Below the pieces are notes generated by a model. That model was not told the origin of the DNA and searched no databases. It saw only the letters and a program-made list of their open reading frames with translations. Below, in pieces: positions 25,571 to 37,278 of a stretch of 64,000 nucleotides of DNA. The translations under genes and the position numbers were made by a program. Origin of the DNA: Ptychodera flava (lineage: Eukaryota; Hemichordata; Enteropneusta; Ptychoderidae); contig NC_091931.1 of the NCBI RefSeq assembly GCF_041260155.1, positions 15,674,361 through 15,738,360 of the forward strand. Reading direction: 5' to 3'. The first letter of the stretch is position 1; every line of letters begins with the position of its first letter.

Positions 25571-26877
25571 CATTTTTTGTAATTACTATATCACAACAAA
25601 GAAACAAACACATATGCTTCAGTCATCAAACAACGAGACTGTCGGACTCTTAAAAACGAAACACCGAGGACATAAGAGCGTTGCACGGGGCCATAAGGCA
25701 TATTAAGTCATAAAATAGTGTAAAGAGTTATTTCATCGATGAATTCATAATCATGAATATTGTTAAATGGCCTGAATTCTCAACGACGCACCATCATTTC
25801 TCGTTGACCCAGGCTTTACATGTTGCACAGCCGAAGATGTAACACAAGGTCATGGATGTATCGACCTTTCACAATGCGATACAAATTTTGGAAATTAGGA
25901 AGCAGCAGTGTAGAAAACGTGACTTACTTGAAAGCCTGCGCATTGCTCACTGTGATGCTTATAGTCGGCCCCCTTCCTAATATTTACTGTTCAGAGAGAT
26001 TGTCGAGGAAGTACTGTGACCGCGCATTAATTTGCAATGCTACAGCTGTAACTACATGTATGTTTCTGAAGGTCTGTGTGATTTTGGCATACATACTGAT
26101 CATCAGTCAAGATTCCAGTGCAGTTGGGTACTTTTGTTAATATATAATAATGACAGAAATATTATTTTTATCAACAATAATCATAAATTTATCAGTAACC
26201 TTTTTTTGCTTTCTTATGCTTATCATGCTAGTCATGCCTTATAGTCCCGTGGGCATAGTCCCTGCCCTCGTAAATACAACCATGCCACAGTGAGAGAAGT
26301 CGTTGACATTAGCGACGGAAACTGCACCCACCGTTCGTTGCTAATATCAGTCGGACCCATATAATACACATCGTCAGTCGAAACCCCACCAGTTCGGTGT
26401 GCTGTATGGAATTCTTCTCCATGTCAGATGAACTCTTACAAAGGGATTCAATTTTACATTTTCGGTGGTTTCACGGTAACTTTTTACACTACTAATCAAA
26501 TGACTTGTTTGCCATTATCAAAAGGAATTCCCCGGGCTGCGACGTAATAAATTGTGTTCAGTAATGACGCCCCCACTCTTTTAGCCATGCCTTAGGGAAA
26601 CCGGCGACTGCTTCTATTCCTTGGACTTCAGAATCTCTTATCAACGACCTATTACTCCATGCTTTGACGTCACAACCCTCTCTGGAATACATTCGGGGAC
26701 AGTCACACCGGGATTTGCAAATTGCCCGGGGGCAAATGAAATGCCTTGTCACGACAGATGGCCGCGTCTCTTTCAGTAGAAGAGAAAAAACGGCGACATG
26801 ATACAATGAGTTCATCAGGGAAGTCTGATCAACGGTACGAATGTGTTGCCGCTTCAGCGAGCCTCAAGGTAGTATGC
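25571..26877. other. Gene-free stretch
   Basis: A 106-codon frame at 25820-26140 (+) has hydrophobic stretches and several Cys. An overlapping frame gives a Cys-containing 'GHGCIDLSQCDTNFGN' before a stop. Neither is recognised, and no convincing exon is called. Confidence 0.35.
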
Positions 26878-27205
26878 GCTCAGGGAGAGCTATTTTAACT
26901 CAAATTTTCATCATTTTTTAATGATCTACAACTTTTTGGGGCTCATTTTAAAGTTCTTGGAGAAAAAAAAGCTTTTCCGTCAAAGTTTTCCGAAAATCGG
27001 AAATTTAATTTTCCCCCGTAGAGTTAACGAAAACAGGGATGTGGCCATTTTAATTTCAAATATAGGCAAATGTCAGGTAATTTATTTCTCTCGTACCATC
27101 TTTGCACGATGACCCCCGATTTTTGTTCTTGATTTGGTAAAGAGTACAGTTAAAAGTTTCATTTAGGAAAGTTTGCGCAAAAGTTTAAGCTACCTAGTAG
27201 TATGT
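26878..27205 (+). mobile_element. MITE, family C (worn copy)
   Basis: Begins GGTAGTATGCGCTCAGGGAG after 'cctcaa' and ends near 'ctacctagtagtatg'. Interior blocks match the 27399 copy: 'ttttggggctcattttaaa', 'acagggatgtggccatttta', 'gatgacccccgatttttgtt'. Same orientation as the next copy, 190 bp away. Confidence 0.7.
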
Positions 27206-27398
27206 AGTTTGATCTCTGTCGGAAATCATGATCCTTCAAAGTGGTCGTTTTACAATGAGGGACGTGTGTCTTGAAGGATGTCTTATAATATTTCGTCGTC
27301 CAAATTTGCCATAGATGAAACAAAATGCATTTAAATAAAAAAGGTAGAAATAAAGCTTGCGAAGCGTGTTTCCGCCATTCATATTTCTTGTATTTTAA

Positions 27399-27729
27399 GG
27401 TAGAACGCGCCTCGGGGACATATATTCGGACTCTCAAACTTTTACAATTCTTTTCTGATATACCACTTGTGGGGGTCATTTTAAACTCTTTGCCGGCTTA
27501 ATTTTTCGAAATTCAACAATTTTATTTTTTTCCATAGAGATAACTCAGGGATGGAGGCCATTTTGAATAGCAAATATCGGTAAATCTTGGGTTATGTATT
27601 TCTCTAGTACCAAAATTTGCGCGGTGACCCCCAATTTTATTCTTGATTTTGAAAGAGAATGGTTGAAAGATTCCTTGAGGAGAGTTTGAGCCAAAGTTTA
27701 AGTCTTTCACTTTCGAGGCGCATACTACC
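27399..27729 (+). mobile_element. MITE, family C, best copy
   Basis: TTAA on both sides (27395-27398 and 27730-27733). TIRs GGTAGAACGCGCCTCG and CGAGGCGCATACTACC. 331 bp, non-coding. Other copies in the window are at 5651, 15051 (inverted) and 26878. Confidence 0.88.
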
Positions 27730-27733
27730 TTAA

Positions 27734-28269
27734 AGTGATTTTCGTCGTAGTTTAAACACGCAAAAGAGGAGGGGAGAGCAAAGTTTGCAATGATGAAGCC
27801 GATGGAACTAAATTTCGAGCTCCCGGGCTGGGCATAAATTGCAAACCACGGGGGAAAACGCCTGCTCGGTCATAGTGGTACCCGGATGTAAAGAAATATA
27901 GAAAGTGACAATTCTACTTCTAGAATCGCAAATTGCCCGGATCAAGCTGGTCGCGAAGCATACCAACTTTTTTTGGCAATCTTTAAAAACCCCAAAACAG
28001 TATACGCCGCTATTTCAACAATTTACTGCCATTTAATCTACAAACATTCAGTGTGCTCTGACCCTGAATTTTCATGTTACATACCATGCTGGGGAAAATA
28101 CTCATTGGTCGCGAAGTAAAACAGCAGCGCCACCACACGTATGGAACGCAGGCAAGTTCTAAGGCAAATAAAATCCCTTTTTAATGATTAACACCAGAAT
28201 TTCAATAAACGTAAAAGATAAAACAGTAAAAAACCACCTCGTCAATAGCTATATCATTCGTTTTTGACC
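27734..28269. other. Gene-free spacer
   Basis: No gene seen. The last 100 bp or so may be the worn upstream part of the LINE. Confidence 0.35.
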
Positions 28270-29378
28270 AATTCAATGGTCCATCTTAGGCCCTCTGTTA
28301 TTTACACTCTATGTAAACGATATGTCCGAGTGTCGCGACCATTTAACACTATCACTATATACTGATGACTCAAAAGTTTTCATGCATGTGGAAGACAAAG
28401 CATATTGTGCAATATTTGCCATATTTGCAACGTGACATCACCCATGTTGTTAAGTGGACAGACAACTGGAAATTAACCCTTAATTTTGCGAAATGCTCTG
28501 TTATATTTTTACCACGAAACGGACTGCCATATCACATTTCCATATGGATTCAACAAGCGCACAACCATAAGTCGTACACATTGTGTGAAGGTTCTCGAAG
28601 TCTTCTTGACGAGTAAACTTCACAGGGGCTTACATATCAATCATATTGTAACCAAGGCGTTCAAAATGCTTGGATTTGTTGAACAGACATGTAAACATTT
28701 TAGTAGTACCAATGTGTTAATAACTCTGTACGTCTCTCTCATCAGAAGCTATCTAGAATATTGTTTTCAAGTTTGGTCTCCTCATCAAAGGTACTTGAGT
28801 GTGAAACTGGAGAGAGTCCAGAAAAAAATTGTAGAACATCTTTGCTACCGATCCTCACAACCACATTATGTATAACCACCTTTGTAAAAAAATTCAGCTG
28901 CCCACATTGGAGAGCAGGCGGGTATTTTTAGATACTACATTCGTGTACAAAATTGTAAATTTTTAATACGACATATCTGACCCACTTGCTCAGATTAATT
29001 TTTATACTCCCCTTAAAGCTCTGCGTCGTACACTTCTTTTTAGACCTGCTTCTCATCGTACGAATATTTTAAAATTTTCTTTTTTATCACGGAGCCAAAA
29101 CTTTTTAATACTATTCTTTATGAACAAAATTTAGAATTTTTTAGTAATTTCATTACTTTTTGCCGCAATCAGCCATTAATTGATTTATACACGGTGTAGT
29201 ATGTTTTTACTTGTTTCTTTCTTGTCTTAGTTTATATTTGTTTTCATTGTTTATTTTTTGTCTTGTTAGATTTTCTTTTTTTTTCTTTGCCATTTTTATC
29301 GATTATCTTTTCTTTATGAAACGAACCTGTAATAGAGACAACAGGTTGGTTCGTAAATAAATAAATAAATAAATAAAA
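28270..29378 (+). mobile_element. Dead LINE (non-LTR retrotransposon), 5'-truncated
   Basis: Reverse-transcriptase remains lie on the + strand in order. About 28275-28433 reads SILGPLLFTLYVNDM and then YTDDSKVF, the latter being the YxDD active-site motif; the Gly before SILGP has become Trp. About 28430-28500 gives a VVKWTDNWKLTLNFAKCSV block in a second frame. About 28570-28875 gives a 'VLEVFLTSKLHRGL...' block followed by SLIRSYLEYCFQVWSPH, typical of the thumb region of CR1/L2/Jockey-group LINEs, in a third frame. The 3' end has a stem-loop (29321-29354) and an (AAAT)n tail (about 29354-29378). Two or more frameshifts and lack of the 5' half make it non-functional. Confidence 0.85.
29321..29354 (+). 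repeat. LINE 3' stem-loop before tail
   Basis: ACGAACCTGT pairs with ACAGGTTGGTTCGT across an 'aatagagaca' loop with a 4-nt bulge, right before the AAAT tail. In several LINE clades such a hairpin is the recognition site for the reverse transcriptase; that role here is inference. Confidence 0.6.
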
Positions 29379-30810
29379 CTTCACTCGCTATATTCATTTG
29401 CTATCGTTCGTGTAAGTATGTCGTGAACTGGTCAAAATCTCGTGGTATACCCATTGCTAAGGTGGTTTATTACTGGACGGTTACTAGTCTCGTTATATAA
29501 CGAGACATTACTGGAAAGACGTGCCGGTAGATTTGCATGTAATCTATGACTGCCGACGTAACCTGTGTGCGTCAGTGTGACAATATAAGATGACGATTTG
29601 CCTGGCATTTACAGCTGTAGCCATGGCAACTGTAACTAAGACGATTACCCTGTCCGATTGTCATTGACAATGGTCTTTTTTTCCATCACTGATTGTACAA
29701 CTCCATCAGCTTGAGCTGTACCGTAAAGCACTGTAAAAACTGGTGAACAATTCACGCGACGGTTACCTGAGATATTGAAGTAAGGAGACAAAGTGAATCG
29801 CGACAAGCAGGAGATTCCAAAATTTGACACTAAATCCTCTCGACTGAATTAAGTGTCCGTGGTCTTAAAGTGTGCAAGGCTTCCCGTCAGTGGCTACGCA
29901 ACATTGCTATGACTACGGACATTATCTCATGACTGTCATGATCTGACTTAAGTAATATTGAACTTCATAAAAACAACAAAACCTTGATTTCAAACTTTGA
30001 GCACAAGACTTGTTTGGGCCCAAGGCATCCACGACAAAGATTTTGCCTGACGTGGTTATTTTGTGAAGCGGTAAGAAATTGCGTTCGAAACCGTGAATCA
30101 AAGTGTCGAAATGCTCGGCAAAATAGAGATCGTGCCAATAACAAACTTTTGAGGCACTTTTCTTCGCATCACTAGATACCTAACTCTTGATACTTTTGTG
30201 AAAAAATTGCCTTAACACAGCAAGCAATTAAGTGTGACATCTGTCTTAGCTGGCGCTATTCATAAAGTACTGCCGAAACCCCTGTCCCGGTACAGAAGGT
30301 CAAATACATGCAATGTCTCTTCAGCTGATACACTGTGTGGCGTGTGATTTTTTTCACGAAGTGCCAAATTTGGAGACAAGTTGCTAATTCTTCTTGACCT
30401 CCAGTAGTTGTAGCTTTTCGCGTATTTGCCATTATTTTTTTCCAGCGTCACTGTCATTTTGTTGTTGTACACCTAACTTCATGTATGAATGCCAACCAGT
30501 TATCATCTTGTCATCACAGCCTGTGTTTTTGTGTGTGTGCAAGATCCAACGTTATTCATAAGTTGTCGGCGACTGAATTTCAGCGTGGACTGGAAATCCA
30601 TTTGCCCACAATGGCAACGCGTACTGCGAACAATACACCTTGTTTGCAAGGTGAATACTTGGTATTACGACATACTCCGATGAGAAGAGTACGAAGACGT
30701 GCTTCATTTGTGGATCACAGTGATGAATATAATTAAAATTACACCCAACAAACTCGATTAGTACTCACGCTTGACTGAAGACCTCTTATAGTAGTGGAGT
30801 AAAATCGTTA

Positions 30811-30814
<4 letters not shown>
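29379..30814. other. Gene-free stretch
   Basis: No recognised gene. An 83-codon frame at 30485-30736 (+) ends in an Arg-rich piece but has no family signature. Confidence 0.4.

Positions 30815-30870
<56 letters not shown>
30815..30870. repeat. (TA)n microsatellite
   Basis: About 27 TA units with one GTA interruption. Confidence 0.95.
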
Positions 30871-32663
30871 TCGTTTCAAAATCGGTAACAATTTCAGTTT
30901 TAAATATGTTTATTGAGACAAAAATGTGTTGCTTGTTTCTGTCTACGGATTTTTAGAAAAGTCTTTGAAAGGTGAGCAATCGGTTATCGGTTATATTCGT
31001 TTTTGTTTTGGAATTACTAATAGAATAAAATTCAATCAATTGATTTTATGTGTTCTGATGGAACTCAGTACTTGTACAACTTTTCATTTCATTCACTCGG
31101 TTGTAAAATCAAACACAGAGTCAGTGGAATAGCTTTCAAAGGCCAGCTGTATTCCACTTTCGTCAATTATTCAGTATTTTGTTCTGTGTATCAACAGAAT
31201 ATTTTGTTCGTCTCCCTATAGAGCGTTCTACTTTTAAGATCTAGAAACAGATGCTATTGTCCACAATGGAGGCTACTCGAATAAAGGCCACTGTGATATA
31301 CTTGATGACACCTTTCTTTACAATTGTTGAATGGGAATCTGTACCAAAAATTCCAAGAAAAATCTAACAATTTATTCAAAGAGACAGAATAATGTGCCTT
31401 CTGAAGGCGTGTATTATGTACAGCCTCCACTTTCCGCGTTGAATCTTTAGGGCGTAAAAAGTAAAATCACAAACAAAATTCTTGTTTTTTTATCAGTGTC
31501 CAAGTTTTCAAAGAAAACTAGTTTTGTTCAAAAGAAAATTCACTGCCGCCGGCCATTATCATTTCAGATGGAATAAGTTCGTCTTCCGTTGTGCGTGTTC
31601 CCTTTAACGGGTAAAATATTTTCATTTTATACTAACTGGTGTTGTGTAAATTATTCCATAAGTTAAAACTCTCTATTCGACAACGTTCCCTTTGGTGGTA
31701 CATGTATTACTTTTTGCACTGAAATTGAAAATGCTGTACAGTTTTCCTCTACTTCTTCTGGAGTACGTTGACGTCGCGCACAGCTGCAGTTTTGATCGAA
31801 AATGTGACTTTATTCCTCGCACTCTACAGAGAACGCACTTGCACGGAACCGATTGCAGGTATCAGGTGCACGCCATTTTGGATTCGTGACGACGCTGAAA
31901 ATTACGCGTGACAGCAAACTTTCCCCCAACTTGGCTGGAAAGGGGAAAAGGGGATTGGAATTTGAAGTACGGCGGGTCGGGTTTAAGAAAAAACACAATT
32001 TTTTATCTAACCGAGCGAACTAAGTTCAGTGTCGATGTCCCTCTGGGCGCCATAGAGGTCTCAATAGCGTGGTTTCATATGGCCACAGGGATCTGCACGC
32101 TATATAGTTTCTTTGCCGGCGCCTCGTTGAAAAGCGTTGAAGTTTTATATCCGGCCCTCCTGAAAGTGAATGCAACAAAGCCATTCAAACATTAGCTAAA
32201 AGTAAAACATGTAAAGGAAAACCCCAATATGTCTTTCTTCCCCAAATGGCCGTAGTCCACTCACAACGTGCTTGCATCGCACGAGTATACTTTCCTACAT
32301 TCTGGAGCCCAAAGCTACGGGGGAATGTTTGAATGAGGTCCAGTTTATGTGTGAAGTCACGATCCGATTCCGCTTTGCGGAATTCGATAACTATTGCACC
32401 GTGGTAAGGATCACGCCTGACCTATTCAAAATGACAAGGTCTTTACACGCCAGGGTAAATCTCTTAGAGTTACCCAATTCCACAGACAGATATACGACAT
32501 TAGTTAAGTTTCCTATGACACTGTCAGAAAAGGGAGAATGTATCTTGCGTTTCCCCAGTTACGGAAATGTACGTGAACAACAGTTATACTGTTTATGATA
32601 CCTTCACTATCTAACAAAGTAATTAAAGTTTCATTTGCCTTGCTAAAAAACTATGACGCAATA
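30871..32663. other. Gene-free stretch with one unassigned open frame
   Basis: The 108-codon frame at 32272-32598 (+) looks slightly more protein-like than its surroundings, with balanced composition and scattered Cys and Phe. No domain is recognised and no splice context is obvious. The rest shows nothing. Confidence 0.3.
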
Positions 32664-32667
32664 TTAA

Positions 32668-32866
32668 AGAGATACAGTCGGACCCTTAAGACCAATGTAA
32701 ACACTATATCCAAGGTATGATGGTGTTTGATGAAAGTTAAAACATGTCTGTCATAATCTACATCGTATAATTTAAATGTTGCAGCTATGATGATGAGGTG
32801 CATCTCGAATATCATTGTTTGTGAACAAGAAACTCGCACAGGCGCAGTTCCGACGACGGTTTCCCT
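32668..32866. mobile_element. MITE, family B, copy 2
   Basis: TTAA on both sides (32664-32667 and 32867-32870). Ends AGAGATACAGTCGG and CCGACGACGGTTTCCCT. The interior matches 14822-15046 over most of its length, with about 25 bp lost near the left arm. Confidence 0.85.
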
Positions 32867-32870
32867 TTAA

Positions 32871-34114
32871 GTATTAACCCTGGTAGCACTGCTTAATGGT
32901 ACAACATCCAATATCGTTATAACAAATGAATTCAAGTGCAGAAGCGGCATGCCGGCAGTAAACTTGAACGATGTACATCACACACATACATGTACAGGCT
33001 GGCAGTATTGAGAGTTGAACTCTTTTCATTTTGACATGATTTTATGAGCAGAACAAGGGACTGTATTAAACTGTATTATGAATGGAAAGTGCATAACAAA
33101 TTACATTATCGCATGAAACTTTTTTTTGCAAAATCAGTAAAAGAAGTCACCCAGGATGTTTACGGGAAGTCAGAGTCAATCACCCCGGTAAGATATCTTC
33201 ATTTAAAACAAAGAAATCCGCCATTCCGTTTTTCTTTTCACCTTTTCCTAACATTATATAAGTTAGAGAATCTGATCACGTATGACCAAGATTAATGTCA
33301 ACGGGGAGCAGCAATCTTTCTTTGCGTGTGAACGCGAAGAGCAGCTACTTCGTGAAGATGAAATCAACTTGAGACATCGTCTTGTGAGACATAAAGAATG
33401 CCGAGTAAGTTCCCAATGAAGGATTCTTTGCCAGTGGGAGTAAGGTACCTCCGGGAAAGCGTGACCGTGTTACCATTGAAGGTGAATCTTAATTTGTCAC
33501 GTCATTAAAATATATATTCAGACAAACTTTTTACCCAGTACAGTTCTTCGCCTGTATGCCGCTTACGGTTTGCACTCGCTTTGAATTCTGCCCAACTTCG
33601 GGTGTTTCAACGGTGTTTCTTCGGGCACAGACCGTGAACCCCGGGGCTCCGCCGACCTAGCCAAAGCTTGCGGACCGGACAATGGAAAGTCGCGGATGGC
33701 AGTTGATTCCTTTCATATCATCTCATTTCGGGGAGGACGATATACGACGATATATGTAAGGTTAAAATAGAGTTAACACAGAGGATGGCGACTGCTTTGA
33801 TAACTTACACTGTTAGTTCTAAGACACGGTAAGTGTTATACTTGCTTACCAAACTCGTATTCTCAGGATGAGTATTACCGATTTGTCTTGACTCCCAGAG
33901 CCACTGTCTCACCTCTTCAGGGAATTCATCGGTTTGGTCTGCCCGACTGTGGCTTTTACTTCTCATAGAACTTACGGAACTTCGGAAAATGTGTCTGTTG
34001 CCAGGGCTACAGAAAGACGCACACAAATGAATAATGTTGTGACTGGGAATATGTTTACATTAACAAGAGACACAAACTTTATAGTGATAATGCCCGTCAC
34101 ACTCGGGAAGAAAT
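32871..34114. other. Gene-free stretch
   Basis: No gene recognised; short frames without family signatures. Confidence 0.4.
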
Positions 34115-34443
34115 GTAATAAAGGGACAAAGTCGGCCATTTTTCATGAACTTTGTTTGATATGAGATACTACTTATATTGTTTGACATGTTGAAAGATAA
34201 TGAATGGGTGACCATGCATATATCCGACCCCTGTTTCAGACAAATTAAATGAAACCATCGCGAAAATGAATTAATGGTCATGACCATTAATTCATTTTCG
34301 CACTGGTTTCGCTTACCGTGTCTAAAACCGGGGTCGAATATATGCATGGTCACCCATTCATTTAGTATCTTTCAACATGTCAAACAGTATAAGTAGTATC
34401 TCATATCAAACAAAATTCATGAAAAATGGTCGACTTTGTCTCT
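34115..34443. repeat. 330-bp foldback palindrome
   Basis: Two arms of about 160 bp meet at a perfect centre (ATTAATGGTCATGACCATTAAT around 34280/34281). The outermost paired blocks are 'gacaaagtcggccattttt' on the left and its complement ending near 34443. The arms differ by a few substitutions and small indels. It ends about 510 bp upstream of the GPCR start. Likely a foldback transposon or inverted duplication; no coding content. Confidence 0.92.
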
Positions 34444-34956
34444 GTAATTGCTGCTGTCATGCATTTTCCAGGGCCTGCCAACATCAGAAATGACACTGTC
34501 CAAATAGCCACATGCGATGAGTTTAAATTGTTTCCATTCTTCAATACCGTTTATCTTTTACTGCTTCAAATGAACTTAGAGAGAAAGGGGTTCTTCCGGA
34601 GTTGTGAAGCCACCGTTACATGAAATTGAAATCACATCTTAAAGGAAGCGTGTTTTCTACTGCTTCTCAGTAAACACTTGAAATGTTTCTTGATTGGCCG
34701 TGTACTGAGCATCACTTTCTGTAATGCGCATGCGGCTGTTACTAGTTACCCGGAATTTGAAGCCGGTGACTTCAACAGAAAACAATATTTTGACAGCAAC
34801 AAGCGATTACTCGTTTTCAAGATACACTCGTTTTTTACCAAAAAAACGCTGCGCTGCATCGAAATAGTGACCTTCTCTTCGAAACTTCTGTTTCGCATAA
34901 ATCAACAGGGCTAATTATATCGGTGTTGTCAAGTGTAATCCGACAAACTTTATCTG

Positions 34957-35976
34957 ATGAGCAATATGAATTCGACTGCCGATGTGTACGAGCTGACAGC
35001 AGCGGTGATCGCAGAGGCGTTGTCCTTGTCAGTGATATCCTCTGTCGGGATCGTGGGAAACATTCTCGTCCTTCTGTCGTCCTATTTCTACTCCGGCAGA
35101 CTCACCAAGTATGCTCTGTCTGTTTTCATAGTGAACCTGGGCATTGCTGATCTCTCGCTGACCATGTTCTACGAGCCGTTGATAGTGGGTGCCGTTCTGA
35201 TCGACGCATGGCCTTTCGGTCTCCGCTTCTGTGAGATCAGCGCCACCGTCATCTTGATCTGTTCCTATGCGTCGATCAACTTCCTCGCTGTGATCGCCGT
35301 GCACAACTACGTGTTGATCATGAAGAACTCCCAATTATACGCCAAGATCTTCACCAAGAAAGCGTGTGCACTGATTTCCCTGTTCGGTTGGGTGTTTGCT
35401 ATCTTGTGCAGCCTGAATATGGTAGTCAATCAGAATCGACTGCAGTACAGCCCGGAGTACCATCAGTGCCGCATCGACTTCACTAAAATTCCCGTGGTTG
35501 AGATGGTGCCTCTGACGTTGTGCGGATTCACGTTGCCGTGCACCATCATCGCTTTCTGCTACTGCTCGATCTACATCACCGTCAAGAGATCGCGCCGGCG
35601 TGTTGCCGCTCCCGCTTTCGCCATCTCCACGGACATGGCCGTCGAACAGGCGAGGCAAGTTCGCAGAAGGAAAGAAAACGTCAAGCTGGCGTTCAGCATG
35701 TTTCTTGTCGTAGCTGCGTTTGTCATCTGCTTCTTGCCGTTTCAAACAGTCTACTTGCTCACACTGTTCGGCATAGAGCTCCCTTACTTCGTCAGTCGCT
35801 CGGCGGATTTCATCAACACTCTAAACTATTCGATAAACCCGATCATATACGCGTGGAGAAACGACCAGTACCGGGTGGCTTTTAAGAAAATACTACTTGG
35901 ACGGTGCTTCTCACGAAGGAACATGAACAACAAGTGGGCCGTTAAACCCAGCACGGGAATAACTCCAGTCTCATAA
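34957..35976 (+). CDS. Class A (rhodopsin-like) G-protein-coupled receptor, intronless
   Basis: A 339-residue seven-helix receptor of the plasma membrane, full length for the class. TM1 (about 20-42) has GN at 34-35; TM2 holds LGIAD with Asp65; Cys92 at the top of TM3 can pair with Cys171 in loop 2; TM5 has Pro194; TM6 carries CFLP (258-261) instead of CWxP; TM7 has NPIIY (294-298), followed by amphipathic helix 8 (RNDQYRVAFKKIL) and Cys317, a possible lipidation site. Asn5 (NST) is a possible glycosylation site. The DRY motif is replaced by His116-Asn117-Tyr118. Overall look is of the amine/melatonin/Tre1-Moody-like alpha group, but the ligand is unknown. The start at 34957 is the first ATG of the frame; a second Met lies three codons later. 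Base composition is clearly more GC-rich than the flanks. Confidence 0.93.
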   Translation: MSNMNSTADVYELTAAVIAEALSLSVISSVGIVGNILVLLSSYFYSGRLTKYALSVFIVNLGIADLSLTMFYEPLIVGAVLIDAWPFGLRFCEISATVILICSYASINFLAVIAVHNYVLIMKNSQLYAKIFTKKACALISLFGWVFAILCSLNMVVNQNRLQYSPEYHQCRIDFTKIPVVEMVPLTLCGFTLPCTIIAFCYCSIYITVKRSRRRVAAPAFAISTDMAVEQARQVRRRKENVKLAFSMFLVVAAFVICFLPFQTVYLLTLFGIELPYFVSRSADFINTLNYSINPIIYAWRNDQYRVAFKKILLGRCFSRRNMNNKWAVKPSTGITPVS

Positions 35977-36940
35977 ACTGTCAATGTTACACCAGGTATT
36001 ATTGAACTCCTCAAACGCACAGTGTGTAGATTCAAAAACTCGTACCCGTTGCAAACATTTTAAGAGGTCCAAACTCATCACTGGCGCGTTTGGTGTATAA
36101 GTCCGGATCTGTGTTGTGTTTGCTGTTTTCGATTATGGTTTTTTGTAGAATTTTCTTCCCATTTCAAAACGACTGGTGCCTTATTTGAATAGCAATGTGT
36201 TTTTTCCTGTGAGCACTTGCACATGTACTCATACTCTCATTATGAAACTATTTCACTCCTGGTCTAGATTCCCAAATATATTCTACTGTAAAATACGTAA
36301 GCAAGCGAGAAATGTATTAAAATGAAAGTAACGATCTAGAAATTATCTTGTGTTTTGTAGTCAAGCCATGCATACGCATTAATTAACCATTCTGTCCAAA
36401 CGACATATGTTCACTTAGCAGGACATGAAATATTCACGACTTTAGCAGACGGCATGATATCATGCTCATATTGAATAGACTTGCCAACAGCATCCCTTTT
36501 GGATTAACCCGTAACCTTCATAGTAACTCTTTTGAGATTTGGAAATTCGACCGAAGAGTATTAACCCTCATTCCCCAGCGTTTCGATCGTCGTATCATTT
36601 CGTGAACACGTGACGGCGCCGGTCAACCACTTTCTTCTAATACCGTGCCCACATGTTTTGAAAGAGTCTGTTAAATAGCGAACTCGTGGTTGAGATTTAC
36701 ATGTAAACACCGTGATACAACCGCATGCCTAATTTATACGTCATAATCTTGACTGTTGACATTGTTAAAAGATTTCTTCTGTGATTGGTTGTTTTTTGCT
36801 GTGTGTCCATTTCTCAGTTGAAGTAAAGAAATATGTCGTTTTCATTTCGATTCAAATAAAGATGACAGGTCCGGTTTTTTCCTGCTAAACTTTCCCGGCC
36901 AATGATACCTTTTGTCCATGATGTATGTGCAGATGAAATA
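35977..36940. other. GPCR 3' flank / probable 3' UTR
   Basis: No second gene. Probably contains the receptor's 3' untranslated region; otherwise unremarkable AT-rich sequence. Confidence 0.4.
36855..36860 (+). promoter_or_regulatory. Candidate polyadenylation signal for the GPCR
   Basis: AATAAA about 880 bp after the GPCR stop, with TG-rich sequence nearby. It is the first convincing hexamer I see downstream on this strand; unproven. Confidence 0.3.
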
Positions 36941-37064
36941 GATGGATGGATGGATGGATGGATGGATGGATGGATGGATGAATGGATGGATGGATGGGTG
37001 GGTGGGTTGGTGGATGAATGGATGGGTGGGTGGGTGGGTGGGTGGGTGGATGGATAGTTAGATA
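36941..37064. repeat. (GGAT)n / (GGGT)n microsatellite
   Basis: GGAT units change into GGGT units from about 36993, with interruptions, over 120 bp. Confidence 0.93.
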
Positions 37065-37166
37065 GAGGTAGTTGGGATTGATGCGGGGAGGTAGGAAGGC
37101 ATGCAGATTCGTCGGAGGGTACTAGGTGTACAAGTAGGTAAGTTGCTAAGTGTTAGGCCGGTGGGA

Positions 37167-37278
37167 TAGATATTACATCGCTGGGTATGGGGTGGGTAAT
37201 TACATCGCCAGGTACGGGGTTTGCATTACTGTCGCTGGGTATGGGGTATAGGTATTACATCGCTGGGTATGGGGTAGG
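37167..37278. repeat. About 29-bp tandem repeat, 4 units
   Basis: Units of the form 'attacatcgctgggtatggg + gt...' repeat four times with small length changes. They seem to grow out of the GGGT-rich stretch just upstream. Confidence 0.8.

Noticed and set aside
35029-35885. Long frames on the minus strand and other plus frames across the GPCR
   Set aside because: Shadows of the GC-richer receptor gene; only the 34957-35976 frame has seven helices and class A motifs.
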